A DNA stretch of 64,000 bases from Phenylobacterium sp. (GTDB lineage: Bacteria; Pseudomonadota; Alphaproteobacteria; Caulobacterales; Caulobacteraceae), in NCBI RefSeq assembly GCF_030679875.1, contig NZ_JAUXSP010000019.1, positions 62,001 through 126,000 of the forward strand, written 5' to 3'. The notes beneath the pieces were generated by a model. The model saw nothing but the letters and a program-made list of their open reading frames with translations. It was not told the origin of the DNA and did not search any database. Shown piece by piece: positions 21,546 to 30,608 of the stretch (positions are counted from its first letter, which is position 1; the number at the start of each line of letters is the position of its first letter). The translations under genes and the position numbers were made by a program.

Positions 21546-23789
21546 ATGACCTCGCTGCTCGGGAGCCTGGAAGCCACCAAACCGTCCGCCAGACTCTGGC
21601 GCGCGATGCAGTCCCGCTATGTCCTCGGCGGCGGGTATCTGCTGGCGTCAATCCTGACGGCGGTGGCGATCCTGCTGGCGGCCTCGCCGCCTGAGGCCGG
21701 GCCCCTGCGGCCGGCGTCAAACGCCATCCTGACCGTGCTCAGCCTCAATCTGGTGCTGATCCTGATCCTGGCCGCCCTGGTGGGGTTTCGTCTCCTCGCC
21801 CTGTTGGACGCCCGATCTGTCGACGCTGGCGCGCGACTGCACCTGCGCTTCGTCACCCTATTCGCCGTGGCTGCGGTCGCGCCGGCGGTGGTGGTCGCCC
21901 TGTTCTATGGCGTGCTGGTCAATCGCGGGGTCGACAACTGGTTCAGCGAACGGGTCCAGACGGTGGTGGAGAACTCCGCCACTGTGGCGCGGTCCTATGT
22001 GGAGGACCAGAAGCGCTACATCGGCGAACATGTGTCCCTGATGTCGGTCGACCTCAACCGGGCGGCCCCGGCGCTGGCCACCTCGCCGGTCACATTTGCG
22101 CATTTCCTGTCCTATCAGGCGGCCTATCACGCCTTTCCGGCCGCCTATCTGATTGATCGGGAAGGCCGGGTCCTGGCGCGGTCCGAGGCGCCTGATGCGC
22201 CGCCGTTCGTCATGCCCCCGGAGTCGAGTTTCCAGGCGGCTGACGAGGGCGATATCTCGGTGCCCGCGTTCGACTCCTCAGACCTCATGCGGGCGCTCTA
22301 TCGCCTCAATGACTACGATGACGCCTACCTCTATGTGGCGCGGCCCGTGGAGACGGGAATCATCACCCATCTGATCGAGGCGGAAGGCTCCCTGATATCC
22401 TATCGGGAAGCCGCCCAGAGCCGGGCCCGGATCCAGACCGTGTTCGCCTTGAGCTATGTGGAGACCGCCCTGCTGGTCCTGGTCGGGGCGGTGTGGCTCG
22501 GCATGTCGGCGGCCAACGCCATCTCCGGGCCTGTGGCCCGACTTGTTCAGGCGGCGGGCCGGGTGGCCGGGGGCGATCTCAGCGCCCGGGTCGACGCCAG
22601 GAATGATCTTGAAGAGATCGCCGTTTTGTCACGCGCCTTCAACAGCATGACTCACGACCTTCAAGCCCAACAGGAGGCGTTGAAGCGGGCCAGTGACGAG
22701 GCCGAGGGGCGACGGGAATTCATTGAGACGGTGTTGTCGGAGGTCAGCGCCGGCGTGATCGGCTTGGACAGTCATGGGCGGATTTCCGCACTGAACCGGC
22801 AGGCCGCGCAACTGCTGGATCTGAAAGAGGGACCTGTGGAAGGTCTCACCTTGGCCGAGCTGGCGCCGGAGCTTAGCGCTGTGGCCGGACAGGCTGCAGT
22901 CTCCGGGGAGGCCGAGGCCGAGGTCGACCTGCAGCGGGACCGGGAAAGCCATCGCCTGAGGGTTCGCGCCAGCCGGAGCGAGAGCGGCCTTGTGCTGACC
23001 TTTGACGACATAACCCGCCTGGTCGCCGCACAGCGGAATGCGGCCTGGAAGGACGTGGCCCGACGCATCGCCCACGAGATCAAGAACCCGCTGACCCCGA
23101 TCCAGCTGTCGGCCGAACGCCTCCGCCGCAAATTCCGCAAGGACGTGTCGGCCGCCGACCTGGAGACCTTTGACCGTTGCACCGACACCATAGTGCGGCA
23201 GGTCGGCGACATCGGTCGGATGGTGGACGAGTTCTCGGCCTTCGCCCGGATGCCGGCCCCGAGATTTTCGCCTCAGGACCTCGCCGAACTGGTTCGGGCC
23301 CAGATCTTCGCTCAAGGGGTGGCCAATCCCGACCTCAAGATCGTCCTGGCGGCGCCGGCGCCCGAGGTGACCGTCATGGCGGATGGTCGAATGCTGGCTC
23401 AGGCCCTGACCAATATCCTCAAAAACGCCGCTGAGGCCGTGCACGCCCGCCTTGAGATCAGCCCCCGTCCAGCTGGCCGCATCAATGTGCGCATGTCCGC
23501 GTCGGCCGAGACCGTCACCATATCGATCGAGGACAATGGAGTCGGCCTTCCCGATAAGGATCGCGACCGCCTGACCGAACCCTATGTGACGACCCGGGAA
23601 AAGGGCACGGGACTGGGGCTGGCCATCGTCAAGCGCATCCTGGAAGACCATGGGGGCGAACTGTCCCTGACCGACGCCGCCCGGGGGCGGGGCGCGCGTG
23701 TGATCCTGAGCCTGCCGGTGGCTGGCCGTCCTGCCAGCGCCTCGCATGACCCTGAATTGATGTTCGAAGGAGAAGCCCATGGCCGCTGA
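21546..23789 (+). CDS. ntrY: membrane sensor kinase NtrY
   Basis: About 747 residues. Two N-terminal membrane helices (about 25-50 and 60-85) are followed by a third near 100, an extracytoplasmic sensing region, another helix near 310 (VETALLVLVGAVWLGMSAAN), a HAMP linker (GPVARLVQAAGRVAGGDLSA), a PAS domain, the HisKA box with His510 in [13 protein letters not shown], and a HATPase (NILKNAAEAV, DNGVGLP, GTGLGLAIV). Partner of NtrX in nitrogen, redox and envelope responses of alphaproteobacteria. ATG 21546 is preferred over a TTG at 21525. The gene end overlaps ntrX by 11 nt. Confidence 0.94.
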   Translation: MTSLLGSLEATKPSARLWRAMQSRYVLGGGYLLASILTAVAILLAASPPEAGPLRPASNAILTVLSLNLVLILILAALVGFRLLALLDARSVDAGARLHLRFVTLFAVAAVAPAVVVALFYGVLVNRGVDNWFSERVQTVVENSATVARSYVEDQKRYIGEHVSLMSVDLNRAAPALATSPVTFAHFLSYQAAYHAFPAAYLIDREGRVLARSEAPDAPPFVMPPESSFQAADEGDISVPAFDSSDLMRALYRLNDYDDAYLYVARPVETGIITHLIEAEGSLISYREAAQSRARIQTVFALSYVETALLVLVGAVWLGMSAANAISGPVARLVQAAGRVAGGDLSARVDARNDLEEIAVLSRAFNSMTHDLQAQQEALKRASDEAEGRREFIETVLSEVSAGVIGLDSHGRISALNRQAAQLLDLKEGPVEGLTLAELAPELSAVAGQAAVSGEAEAEVDLQRDRESHRLRVRASRSESGLVLTFDDITRLVAAQRNAAWKDVARRIAHEIKNPLTPIQLSAERLRRKFRKDVSAADLETFDRCTDTIVRQVGDIGRMVDEFSAFARMPAPRFSPQDLAELVRAQIFAQGVANPDLKIVLAAPAPEVTVMADGRMLAQALTNILKNAAEAVHARLEISPRPAGRINVRMSASAETVTISIEDNGVGLPDKDRDRLTEPYVTTREKGTGLGLAIVKRILEDHGGELSLTDAARGRGARVILSLPVAGRPASASHDPELMFEGEAHGR

Positions 23790-25170
23790 CGTGCTGGTGG
23801 TGGACGACGAGGTCGACATCCGCGACCTGGTGGCCGGAATCCTGGCCGACGAAGGCTATGAGGTCCGCACAGCGTCGGATTCCGAAAGCGCGCTGGCGGC
23901 GGTTCGCGCCAGGCGGCCGTCCCTCCTCATCCTCGACATCTGGATGCAGGGCGGAGGCATGGACGGTCTGGAACTGCTGGACCTGCTCAAGTCGCTGGAT
24001 CCAGACCTGCCTGTGGTCATGATTTCCGGGCACGGCAATATTGAAACCGCCGTCAGCGCCATCAAGCGCGGGGCCTACGACTTCCTGGAAAAGCCCTTCA
24101 AGTCCGATCGGCTGCTGCTGGTGGTCGATCGCGCCCTGGAGGCGGCCAATCTGCGCCGGGAGAACCGTCGACTGCGGACCCAGGCGATCATGCCTGAGGG
24201 CCTGATCGGCAAGTCCATGCCCGCCCAGCATCTCCGCCAGATGATCGCCAAGCTGGCCGCCGCCAACAGCCGTGTGCTGATCGCGGGGCCTCCGGGCTCC
24301 GGCAAGGAGACGGTGGCGCGCCTGATCCATTCGGCCAGCCCGCGGGCCAAGGGCGAGTTCGTCGCCATCAGCGCCGCCGGTATGACACCCGAGCGCATGG
24401 ACGTGGAGTTGTTCGGCGTCGAAGGGGAGGGCGGTCGGCCAGGCAAGATCGGGGTCTTTGAACGCGCCCATGCCGGCACGCTCTATCTTGACGAGGTCGC
24501 CGACATGCCCCGCGAGACCCAGAGCCGCATCCTGCGGGTGCTGGTGGAGCAGCGGTTCCGCAGGGTCAATGGCGACGCCGACGTCCAGGTGGATGTGAGG
24601 GTGATGTCCTCGACCTCACGCAATCTGCGTGAGGAGATCGCCGAGGGCCGGTTCCGCGAGGACCTGTTCCACCGTCTCAACGTCGTCCCCGTGGCTGTGC
24701 CGGGCGTGGCGGAGCGGCGGGAGGACATTCCAGAGCTTGTGGAAAACTTCATTGAGCGGATCTGCGAGGCCAGCGGCATGCCGCGGCGGGTGCTCTCGGA
24801 GGACGCTATCGGCGCACTTCAGGTCCGGCCGTGGCCGGGGAATCTGAGGCAGTTGCGCAATGTGGTCGAACGGATGCTCATCCTGACCTCAGGCGATCCC
24901 AAGGAGCCGATCACCGCCGAAATGGTGCCATCTGACGCGCCGCCGACCGATGGCGGCGGCCTGCTGGGGGCTGACAGGATTATCGCCCTGCCGCTGCGCG
25001 AGGCCCGCGAAACCTTCGAACGGGAGTATCTCAGCGCCCAGATGATGCGGTTTTCCGGCAATATTTCGCGCACCGCAGCCTTTATCGGCATGGAGCGCTC
25101 CGCGCTCCATCGGAAACTCAAATCCCTTGGCTTGTCGGGGGCCCGCGCGCTTGAGGAGGGCGTCGAATAG
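23779..25170 (+). CDS. ntrX: NtrX response regulator
   Basis: 463 residues: a receiver domain with Asp53 (LLILDIWMQG) and the PF-Lys (LEKPFKSD), an AAA+ domain with Walker A GPPGSGKE at 170-177 and LYLDEVADMP, and a C-terminal Fis-like helix-turn-helix (AAFIGMERSALHRKLKSL). As usual for alphaproteobacterial NtrX, no GAFTGA is present: VEGEGGRPGKIGVFE replaces it after ELFG (about 210). The ATG lies 11 bases inside the end of ntrY, and the downstream aminotransferase starts two bases after its stop. Cognate regulator of NtrY. Confidence 0.94.
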   Translation: MAADVLVVDDEVDIRDLVAGILADEGYEVRTASDSESALAAVRARRPSLLILDIWMQGGGMDGLELLDLLKSLDPDLPVVMISGHGNIETAVSAIKRGAYDFLEKPFKSDRLLLVVDRALEAANLRRENRRLRTQAIMPEGLIGKSMPAQHLRQMIAKLAAANSRVLIAGPPGSGKETVARLIHSASPRAKGEFVAISAAGMTPERMDVELFGVEGEGGRPGKIGVFERAHAGTLYLDEVADMPRETQSRILRVLVEQRFRRVNGDADVQVDVRVMSSTSRNLREEIAEGRFREDLFHRLNVVPVAVPGVAERREDIPELVENFIERICEASGMPRRVLSEDAIGALQVRPWPGNLRQLRNVVERMLILTSGDPKEPITAEMVPSDAPPTDGGGLLGADRIIALPLREARETFEREYLSAQMMRFSGNISRTAAFIGMERSALHRKLKSLGLSGARALEEGVE

Positions 25171-25172
25171 TC

Positions 25173-26036
25173 ATGGGGCGCATCGCCTATGTAAACGGTC
25201 GCTACCAGCGGCACGCCGAGGCCGCGGTTCATATCGAGGACCGGGGCTATCAGCTTGCGGACGCGGTCTATGAGGTCTGGTCCATATTTGGCGGCAGGCT
25301 TGCAGACGCCGAAGGTCACTTCGCCCGGCTCAAGCGAAGCCTGACTGAGCTGCAGATCCCTGAACCCATGTCACGGGCCGCGCTCACGATCGTCCTGCGC
25401 GAGGTGCTGCGACGCAACCATGTGCGGGAAGGTTTGATCTATCTCCAGGTCAGCCGCGGCGTCGCCCCCCGTGACCACGCCTTTCCGGATGGCGACATCT
25501 CCCCTTCGGTGGTGATCACCGCCAAGTCACTCGACCGCGCGGCCTCCGAAGCCAAGGCTGCTCAGGGAATCTCGGTGATCACCACGCCTGAGAACCGCTG
25601 GGGCCGTTGCGACATCAAGACTGTGGGCCTGCTGCCCAACGTCCTGGCCCGGCAGGCCGCCCGTGAGCGCGGGGCCGGCGAGGCGCTGTTTGTCGATGAG
25701 CTTGGGTTGATTACGGAAGGCGCCTCAGCCAATGCCTGGATTCTGGATACCGCTGGTGTGCTGCGCACCCGTGACACCCAGGCCAACATCCTGCGCGGCG
25801 TTACGCGCCACACCCTGCTCGAGGTCATCGGCCAGGCGGGGCTGAGGGTCGAAGAGCGCCCCTTCACGCCCGAGGAGATGGCGCAGGCGAAGGAAGCCTT
25901 CATCACCGGCGCCGGCTCATTGGTCCTGCCGGTGATCGCCATCGACGGCAAGCCCATCGGGGGCGGGGCGCCGGGGCCGGTGGCGAAGCATCTGCGGAGC
26001 CTCTATATCGAGCGGGCGAAGCAGACCGCCCTCTGA
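25173..26036 (+). CDS. class IV PLP aminotransferase, D-amino-acid transaminase-like
   Basis: 287 residues of fold type IV. The opening VNGRYQRHAEAAVHIEDRGYQ and the catalytic lysine in RCDIKTVGLLPNV match D-alanine aminotransferase; DELGLITEGASANAWIL is the phosphate-binding loop region. It should interconvert D-amino acids and 2-oxo acids (for example D-Ala and D-Glu for peptidoglycan), although branched-chain-type specificity cannot be excluded from sequence. It begins two bases after ntrX and is likely co-transcribed with it and with hfq. Confidence 0.87.
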   Translation: MGRIAYVNGRYQRHAEAAVHIEDRGYQLADAVYEVWSIFGGRLADAEGHFARLKRSLTELQIPEPMSRAALTIVLREVLRRNHVREGLIYLQVSRGVAPRDHAFPDGDISPSVVITAKSLDRAASEAKAAQGISVITTPENRWGRCDIKTVGLLPNVLARQAARERGAGEALFVDELGLITEGASANAWILDTAGVLRTRDTQANILRGVTRHTLLEVIGQAGLRVEERPFTPEEMAQAKEAFITGAGSLVLPVIAIDGKPIGGGAPGPVAKHLRSLYIERAKQTAL

Positions 26037-26135
26037 CGGGCCGACCGTGATTGCACGGCGGCTCCGGTATGGACTAGCTTGCCTTGTGTGTGTGGGGGCG
26101 CGTGGCCCCTTAATCGGAGAAAAGGGCGAAAAGCC

Positions 26136-26381
26136 ATGAGCGAAAAAAAGCAGAACCTGCAGGACACCTTTCTCAACAGCGTCCGCAAGGCCAAGACTCC
26201 CCTGACCATCTTCCTCGTCAACGGCGTCAAGCTGCAGGGCGTGGTCAGCTGGTTCGATAATTTCTGCGTGCTCCTGCGCCGTGATGGTCAGTCACAACTG
26301 GTCTATAAACACGCCATCTCCACCATTATGCCGGCCCAGCCCGTCCAACTGTACGAGCCGGCGGAAGACGAGACCGATTGA
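26136..26381 (+). CDS. hfq: RNA chaperone Hfq
   Basis: 81-residue Sm-like hexamer subunit that pairs small RNAs with mRNAs. The Sm1 core reads [20 protein letters not shown] and [15 protein letters not shown], and the Sm2 core [10 protein letters not shown]. The N-terminus MSEKKQNLQ follows a GGAGA-like ribosome site. The upstream frame to 26079 is not conserved. Its stop overlaps a TTG start of hflX, the classic hfq-hflX pairing. Confidence 0.97.
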   Translation: MSEKKQNLQDTFLNSVRKAKTPLTIFLVNGVKLQGVVSWFDNFCVLLRRDGQSQLVYKHAISTIMPAQPVQLYEPAEDETD

Positions 26382-27715
26382 GTTCCGCACCCGTAGACCA
26401 CGAGACGCCCGTCCAGGGCGCGCTCATCATCCATCCTGAGCGGGAAGGTCGCGGCGGCGCCCGTTCCTCCCTGGCGCGCCTGGAAGAAGCCCAGGGCCTG
26501 GCCCTGGCTCTGGATCTTGAAATTCGCCGCGGCCTGGTTGCGCCTGTTCGAAAGCGCATGCCCGCCACCTTGTTCGGCAAGGGCAAGGTGGCCGAGCTCG
26601 GCGAGCTCTGCGAAGAGCTTGAGATCGATGTCGCGGTTGTCGACGACGCCCTGACGCCGGTCCAGCAGCGCAATCTGGAAAAGGCCTGGAAGGTAAAGGT
26701 CATAGACCGCACCGGCCTGATCCTGGAAATCTTCGCAAGGCGAGCTCGAACCCGCGAGGGGCGGCTTCAGGTCGAATTGGCCAGGCTCTCCTATGAGCGT
26801 TCCCGCCTGGTGCGGACCTGGACTCACCTGGAGCGCCAGCGGGGCGGCTTTGGCGTCATGGGCGGGCCTGGCGAAACCCAGATCGAGACCGACCGCCGCC
26901 TGCTGGCCGAGAAAATCGGGCGGCTGAAAAAGGAACTGGTGGAGGTCCGCCGCACCCGCACCCTGCAGCGCTCAGCCCGCAAACGCCGGCCGTACCCGGT
27001 CGTCGCCCTGGTTGGTTATACCAACGCCGGCAAGTCGACCCTGTTCAACCGACTGACCAATGCCGAGGTCATGGCGGAGGACATGCTGTTCGCCACCCTC
27101 GACCCGACGTTGCGGATGCTGAACCTGCCGGACGGGCGCCCCGCCATCCTGTCGGACACGGTCGGCTTCATCTCAGACCTGCCGCACGAACTGGTGGAGT
27201 CGTTCAGGGCCACCCTGGAAGAGGTGAAGGAGGCCGACGTAATCCTGCACGTCCGCGACATCGCCAGCCCTGAAAGCGCCGCCGAGGCCGCCGATGTCCG
27301 CGAGGTGCTTGAGCGTCTGGGCGTCGACATGGACGAGCGCCGCGTGCTTGAGGTCTGGAACAAGATCGATCTGACCGACGCCGAAGACCGGCCAATGATC
27401 GAGGGGGACGCGCGGCGCGCCCATCCTCCGGCCCTGCTGGTCTCAGCCGTGACGGGGGAGGGAGTCACCCCTCTGCTGCTGGCCGTCGCGGGTCTGGTGG
27501 ACGAGTCGCCGGCTGTGGAGGCTCATCTTCCCGCCGGCGAAGGGGCGGCCATCGCGTGGCTCTATCAGAACGGCCGGGTGATCGATCGGCATACCGAGGA
27601 CGACGGCGCCGTGCGCATGGCTGTCCGATTGACGCCTAAGGCCTTGGGCCAGTTCGAACAGCTTTTTCCCCGGATCGATCTGGGCGCCGTGTCGGTCGCC
27701 GAGGATGAGGCCTAG
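26378..27715 (+). CDS. hflX: GTPase HflX
   Basis: 445 residues. The N-terminal glycine-rich region ([19 protein letters not shown]) and [11 protein letters not shown] belong to the HflX-specific domain that binds the 50S subunit, where it splits stalled or heat-damaged ribosomes. The G domain has G1 [10 protein letters not shown]3 DTVGF and G4 NKID. The TTG codon at 26378 overlaps the hfq stop (TTGA) and gives a frame without an internal alternative, so it is the likely coupled start. It ends against the convergent mazG. Confidence 0.95.
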   Translation: MSSAPVDHETPVQGALIIHPEREGRGGARSSLARLEEAQGLALALDLEIRRGLVAPVRKRMPATLFGKGKVAELGELCEELEIDVAVVDDALTPVQQRNLEKAWKVKVIDRTGLILEIFARRARTREGRLQVELARLSYERSRLVRTWTHLERQRGGFGVMGGPGETQIETDRRLLAEKIGRLKKELVEVRRTRTLQRSARKRRPYPVVALVGYTNAGKSTLFNRLTNAEVMAEDMLFATLDPTLRMLNLPDGRPAILSDTVGFISDLPHELVESFRATLEEVKEADVILHVRDIASPESAAEAADVREVLERLGVDMDERRVLEVWNKIDLTDAEDRPMIEGDARRAHPPALLVSAVTGEGVTPLLLAVAGLVDESPAVEAHLPAGEGAAIAWLYQNGRVIDRHTEDDGAVRMAVRLTPKALGQFEQLFPRIDLGAVSVAEDEA

Positions 27716-28524
27716 GCCCGCTCGGCGACCTTGGCGGCGTCCCACAGGGCGTCCATCTCGGCCAGGTCGGACTGGTCAGCGGTGCGGCCGCGCTCGGCCA
27801 GCGCCGCCTCAATGAACTGGAAGCGCCTGGCGAACTTGGCGTTGGTGGAGCGCAGGGCGTCCTCGGGCTCGATATCCAGCTTGCGGGCCAAATTGGCCAT
27901 GACGAACAGCACGTCGCCGATCTCCCCGCGCAGGGCCTCAATGTCCCCAGAGGCGATCTCGGCCTCCATCTCGCTGATCTCCTCGCGGAGCTTTTCCAAG
28001 ACGAAGGACACGTCTGGCCAGTCGAAACCGACCCGGGCTGCGCGCTGGGTGAGCTTCACGGCCCGCGTCATGGCCGGCAGGCCTGCGGGCACGTCGTCGA
28101 GCAGACTGTGATTCCGCCCTTTGCCGGCTCGCTCCTGCGCCTTCATGGCCTCCCAGGCGGCGGTCTGGGCCTGCCCCGTGGCATAGGTTTCCTCACCAAA
28201 GACGTGGGGATGACGCCGGATCATCTTGTCATTGATCGCCTGGGCCACGTCTTCGAAGGCGAAGGCGCCCTGTTCCTGCGCGATACGGGCATGGAACACC
28301 ACCTGCAGCAGAAGGTCGCCGAGCTCTTCCTTGAGGTCGACGAGATCATTGCGCTCGATGGCGTCGGCCACCTCATAAGCTTCTTCCACCGTGTAGGGGG
28401 CGATGGTCGCGAAGCTCTGCGCCAGGTCCCAAGGACAGCCCTCCTTGGGATCACGCAGGCGAGCCATGATCGCCAGCAGGCGCTCGAGGGGCGGCAAATC
28501 GCTGGGCGGGGCGGGTGACGGCAT
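27712..28524 (-). CDS. mazG: nucleoside triphosphate pyrophosphohydrolase MazG
   Basis: 270 residues, an all-alpha NTP pyrophosphatase with two MazG domains in tandem. The metal-binding acidic motif is in [12 protein letters not shown] and [15 protein letters not shown] of the N-terminal domain and [10 protein letters not shown] with [14 protein letters not shown] in the second. CPWDLAQSF is the conserved N-terminal signature. It clears abnormal NTPs and affects (p)ppGpp-linked stress. Convergent with hflX with a 4-nt overlap. Confidence 0.95.
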   Translation of the reverse strand: MPSPAPPSDLPPLERLLAIMARLRDPKEGCPWDLAQSFATIAPYTVEEAYEVADAIERNDLVDLKEELGDLLLQVVFHARIAQEQGAFAFEDVAQAINDKMIRRHPHVFGEETYATGQAQTAAWEAMKAQERAGKGRNHSLLDDVPAGLPAMTRAVKLTQRAARVGFDWPDVSFVLEKLREEISEMEAEIASGDIEALRGEIGDVLFVMANLARKLDIEPEDALRSTNAKFARRFQFIEAALAERGRTADQSDLAEMDALWDAAKVAERA

Positions 28525-28566
28525 GAATCTCCTCAGACGTCATGAGCTTGACGCCGAATTCTGGGC

Positions 28567-29103
28567 TCAGCGCAAGGCGTAGAGTTGCCCCCGGCTGAGG
28601 CGGTGGCTGAACCGCTCGAAGGTCCACTGAGCGTCACCCCAGACAGACTGCCGCCGGGAATCGGCCAGGTCAGAGGCGTACCAAGTGTAGGCGACAGGCG
28701 TGGTCGCGCCATCAAAGCTGGTCATCTGGCCCTGGATGCTGGCGCCGCCGAGGGCCGCGCTGCGGAACGACAGCCCTGGGCGGGAAGACATCTCCTGCCG
28801 GGTCGGCCGGCTAGGGCGCACATCGACCAAGATCAACGTGACCTGCCCGCCAGCCATGACCCCCATGCGCTGCAGATCCTCCGCCACCAGGGCGCGAAGG
28901 CGCTCAGCCTGCGCCTCGACCTCGGCCAGTCCGTAGGTGTCCTGCGCTTTCTTCGCCAGTTCAGGGCTGAGCTGGATGCTCACCTGGGGCGCCAAGGGGC
29001 GCGCAGTAAGCGTCGCCTCGGCAGGATCAGCCAGGGCGAGGCCGCCGATCGTGAAGGTCAGGATCAGACTGAGCGCCGGCGCAATGCTGCGGATGACACG
29101 CAT
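28567..29103 (-). CDS. hypothetical exported protein
   Basis: 178 residues with a cleavable-looking signal peptide (hydrophobic segment PALSLILTFTIGGLALA, then ADPAEA), so it is probably exported. The mature part is small and polar with a mixed alpha/beta appearance (VEAQAERLRALVAEDLQRM, TLILVDVRPSRPTRQ). No domain is recognised. It is 42 bases from the mazG start on the same strand, and mazG is transcribed downstream, so the two may share a transcript. Confidence 0.6.
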   Translation of the reverse strand: MRVIRSIAPALSLILTFTIGGLALADPAEATLTARPLAPQVSIQLSPELAKKAQDTYGLAEVEAQAERLRALVAEDLQRMGVMAGGQVTLILVDVRPSRPTRQEMSSRPGLSFRSAALGGASIQGQMTSFDGATTPVAYTWYASDLADSRRQSVWGDAQWTFERFSHRLSRGQLYALR

Positions 29104-29188
29104 GGAACAGCCTCCTTTGGGTCGCCGACAGGTTGAGGCGAAACCGTGGCGCGACTGTGACGCTCACCAGGATGTCGCCGCCGAGCAA

Positions 29189-29959
29189 CTAATCGACTGC
29201 GTGCAGCCCTTTTGCTTCCAGAAGGCTCCAGATTTCCTCTGGGGTTTCGGCGTAGCCGAACAGGTCGAGATCCTCGGGCGAGATCATCCCGTGTTCTGCC
29301 AGGGCCTCAAAATTGATCACGTTCGACCAATAGGCCTTGTCGCAGAGAACGATGGGAATGGGCGGACTCTTGTGGGTCTGGCGAAGGGTGAGGAGTTCGA
29401 ACAACTCGTCCAGAGTGCCGAAGCCGCCCGGAAAGATCACCAGGGCGCTCGCCCGCATCGCCAGGTGCATTTTGCGCATCGCGAAGTAGTGGAACTGAAA
29501 GGTGAGTTCCGGGGTGGAGTAGGGATTGGGCGCCTGCTCGTGGGGGAGGGTGATATTGAAACCGATGGAGGGCGCTCCCGCGTCGTGGGCGCCGCGATTG
29601 GCCGCCTCCATGATGCCCGGTCCACCGCCGGTGGCGATGACATTGTGACGGCCCTCCCGGCCATCCAGCAGGGCGCCGCCGACCTCGGACGCCAGACGAC
29701 CGAACCCGCGGGCAGTCTCGTACCATTGCGCCTGGCGGCCAGGTCCCTCAGAGGAGACCCGGGCGCTGCCGAACACGACGATCGTGGACACCACCCCCCA
29801 AGCCCGCAGCGCCTCCTCGGCCTTGGCGAATTCGAGCAGGAATCGGACGCCGCGCATGGAGTCTCCCAACAGAAATTCCTGATCCAACGCGGCCAGTCGA
29901 TAGGACGGCGAAGCGAGGTGCGCGCTGACATCTGGCGGGGGGGTGGGGGTGACAGGCAT
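29189..29959 (-). CDS. LOG-family (TIGR00730) cytokinin riboside 5'-monophosphate phosphoribohydrolase-like protein
   Basis: About 256 residues from the ATG at 29959; a longer frame from 30043 adds a leader that looks unlike the family. The LOG signature motifs are present: VIATGGGPGIMEAANRGA and PGGFGTLDELFELLTL. LOG proteins bind a nucleotide monophosphate in a Rossmann fold and release the base, and bacterial members mostly hydrolyse AMP-like substrates. The role here is inferred from the family. It stands divergent from the HU gene. Confidence 0.85.
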   Translation of the reverse strand: MPVTPTPPPDVSAHLASPSYRLAALDQEFLLGDSMRGVRFLLEFAKAEEALRAWGVVSTIVVFGSARVSSEGPGRQAQWYETARGFGRLASEVGGALLDGREGRHNVIATGGGPGIMEAANRGAHDAGAPSIGFNITLPHEQAPNPYSTPELTFQFHYFAMRKMHLAMRASALVIFPGGFGTLDELFELLTLRQTHKSPPIPIVLCDKAYWSNVINFEALAEHGMISPEDLDLFGYAETPEEIWSLLEAKGLHAVD

Positions 29960-30158
29960 GCCCAAACCGTGCCGGAGTCGCGGCTCCAGGTCCACCGCAG
30001 CAGGGCGAAACCGAAACCCCAGGCGGACAAGTGACACCGCCATTCACCTTAAGCGTGCAAAATTCCCTTGAATCCGGGGCGATTGGACCATTTGCTAAGG
30101 TGACACCGGCGCCGGCCCTTGGCAGTGTCGGAAGCTGATTCCCAACCTGGAGCCATCC

Positions 30159-30437
30159 ATGAACACCTCCGACATCATCGATCGCGTCGCCGCGGCCGAC
30201 GACAAGCTGACCAAGGCGCAGGCCAAGCAGATTGTGGATGGCGTTTTCGCCGCGATCCGCGACGCCGCCATCAGCGGCGAGGAAGTGTCCCTGCCAGGCT
30301 TCGGCAAGTTCAAGGTGCAGAACAAGCCGGCGCGCACGGGCCGCAACCCCCAGACCGGCGAAGCCGTCCAGATCGCCGCCTCCAAGAAGGTGTCGTTCCA
30401 GCCGGCCAAGGCCCTCAAGGACGCCGTCAACGGCTAA
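30159..30437 (+). CDS. HU-family DNA-binding protein
   Basis: 92 residues with the HU fold: an N-terminal helix pair (MNTSDIIDRVAAADDKLTKA), SLPGFGKFKV and the DNA-grip arm tip RTGRNPQTGEAV. A nucleoid protein bending DNA. It may be an HU-beta or an IHF-like relative; the arm sequence fits HU best. It has its own terminator 78 bases after the stop. Confidence 0.92.
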   Translation: MNTSDIIDRVAAADDKLTKAQAKQIVDGVFAAIRDAAISGEEVSLPGFGKFKVQNKPARTGRNPQTGEAVQIAASKKVSFQPAKALKDAVNG

Positions 30438-30514
30438 GGCTGCGACCGCCCTTAAAGCCAGCGCCGCATTTGATGGCCGCCACCTGCGCGTGGCGCCTGT
30501 AGAACTCGGCGAAC

Positions 30515-30546
30515 AAGGCCGGCGCCACCGCGGCGCCGGCCTTTGT
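30515..30546 (+). terminator. Rho-independent terminator after the HU gene
   Basis: Perfect 12-bp stem AAGGCCGGCGCC / GGCGCCGGCCTT with a 5-base loop, followed by TTTGT. It lies between HU and the convergent Na/Pi transporter gene and may serve both. Confidence 0.85.
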
Positions 30547-30608
30547 CTTGAGCGCCATCTTCCGAACCGCGCCTGGCGCGGGGCAGGGAGGCGGCCGCCG
30601 CTGACACG

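Noticed and set aside
30068..30101. Sigma70 promoter for HU
   Set aside because: TTGAAT and a GCTAAGGT box are present, but the spacing is too long for either the general or the Caulobacter consensus.
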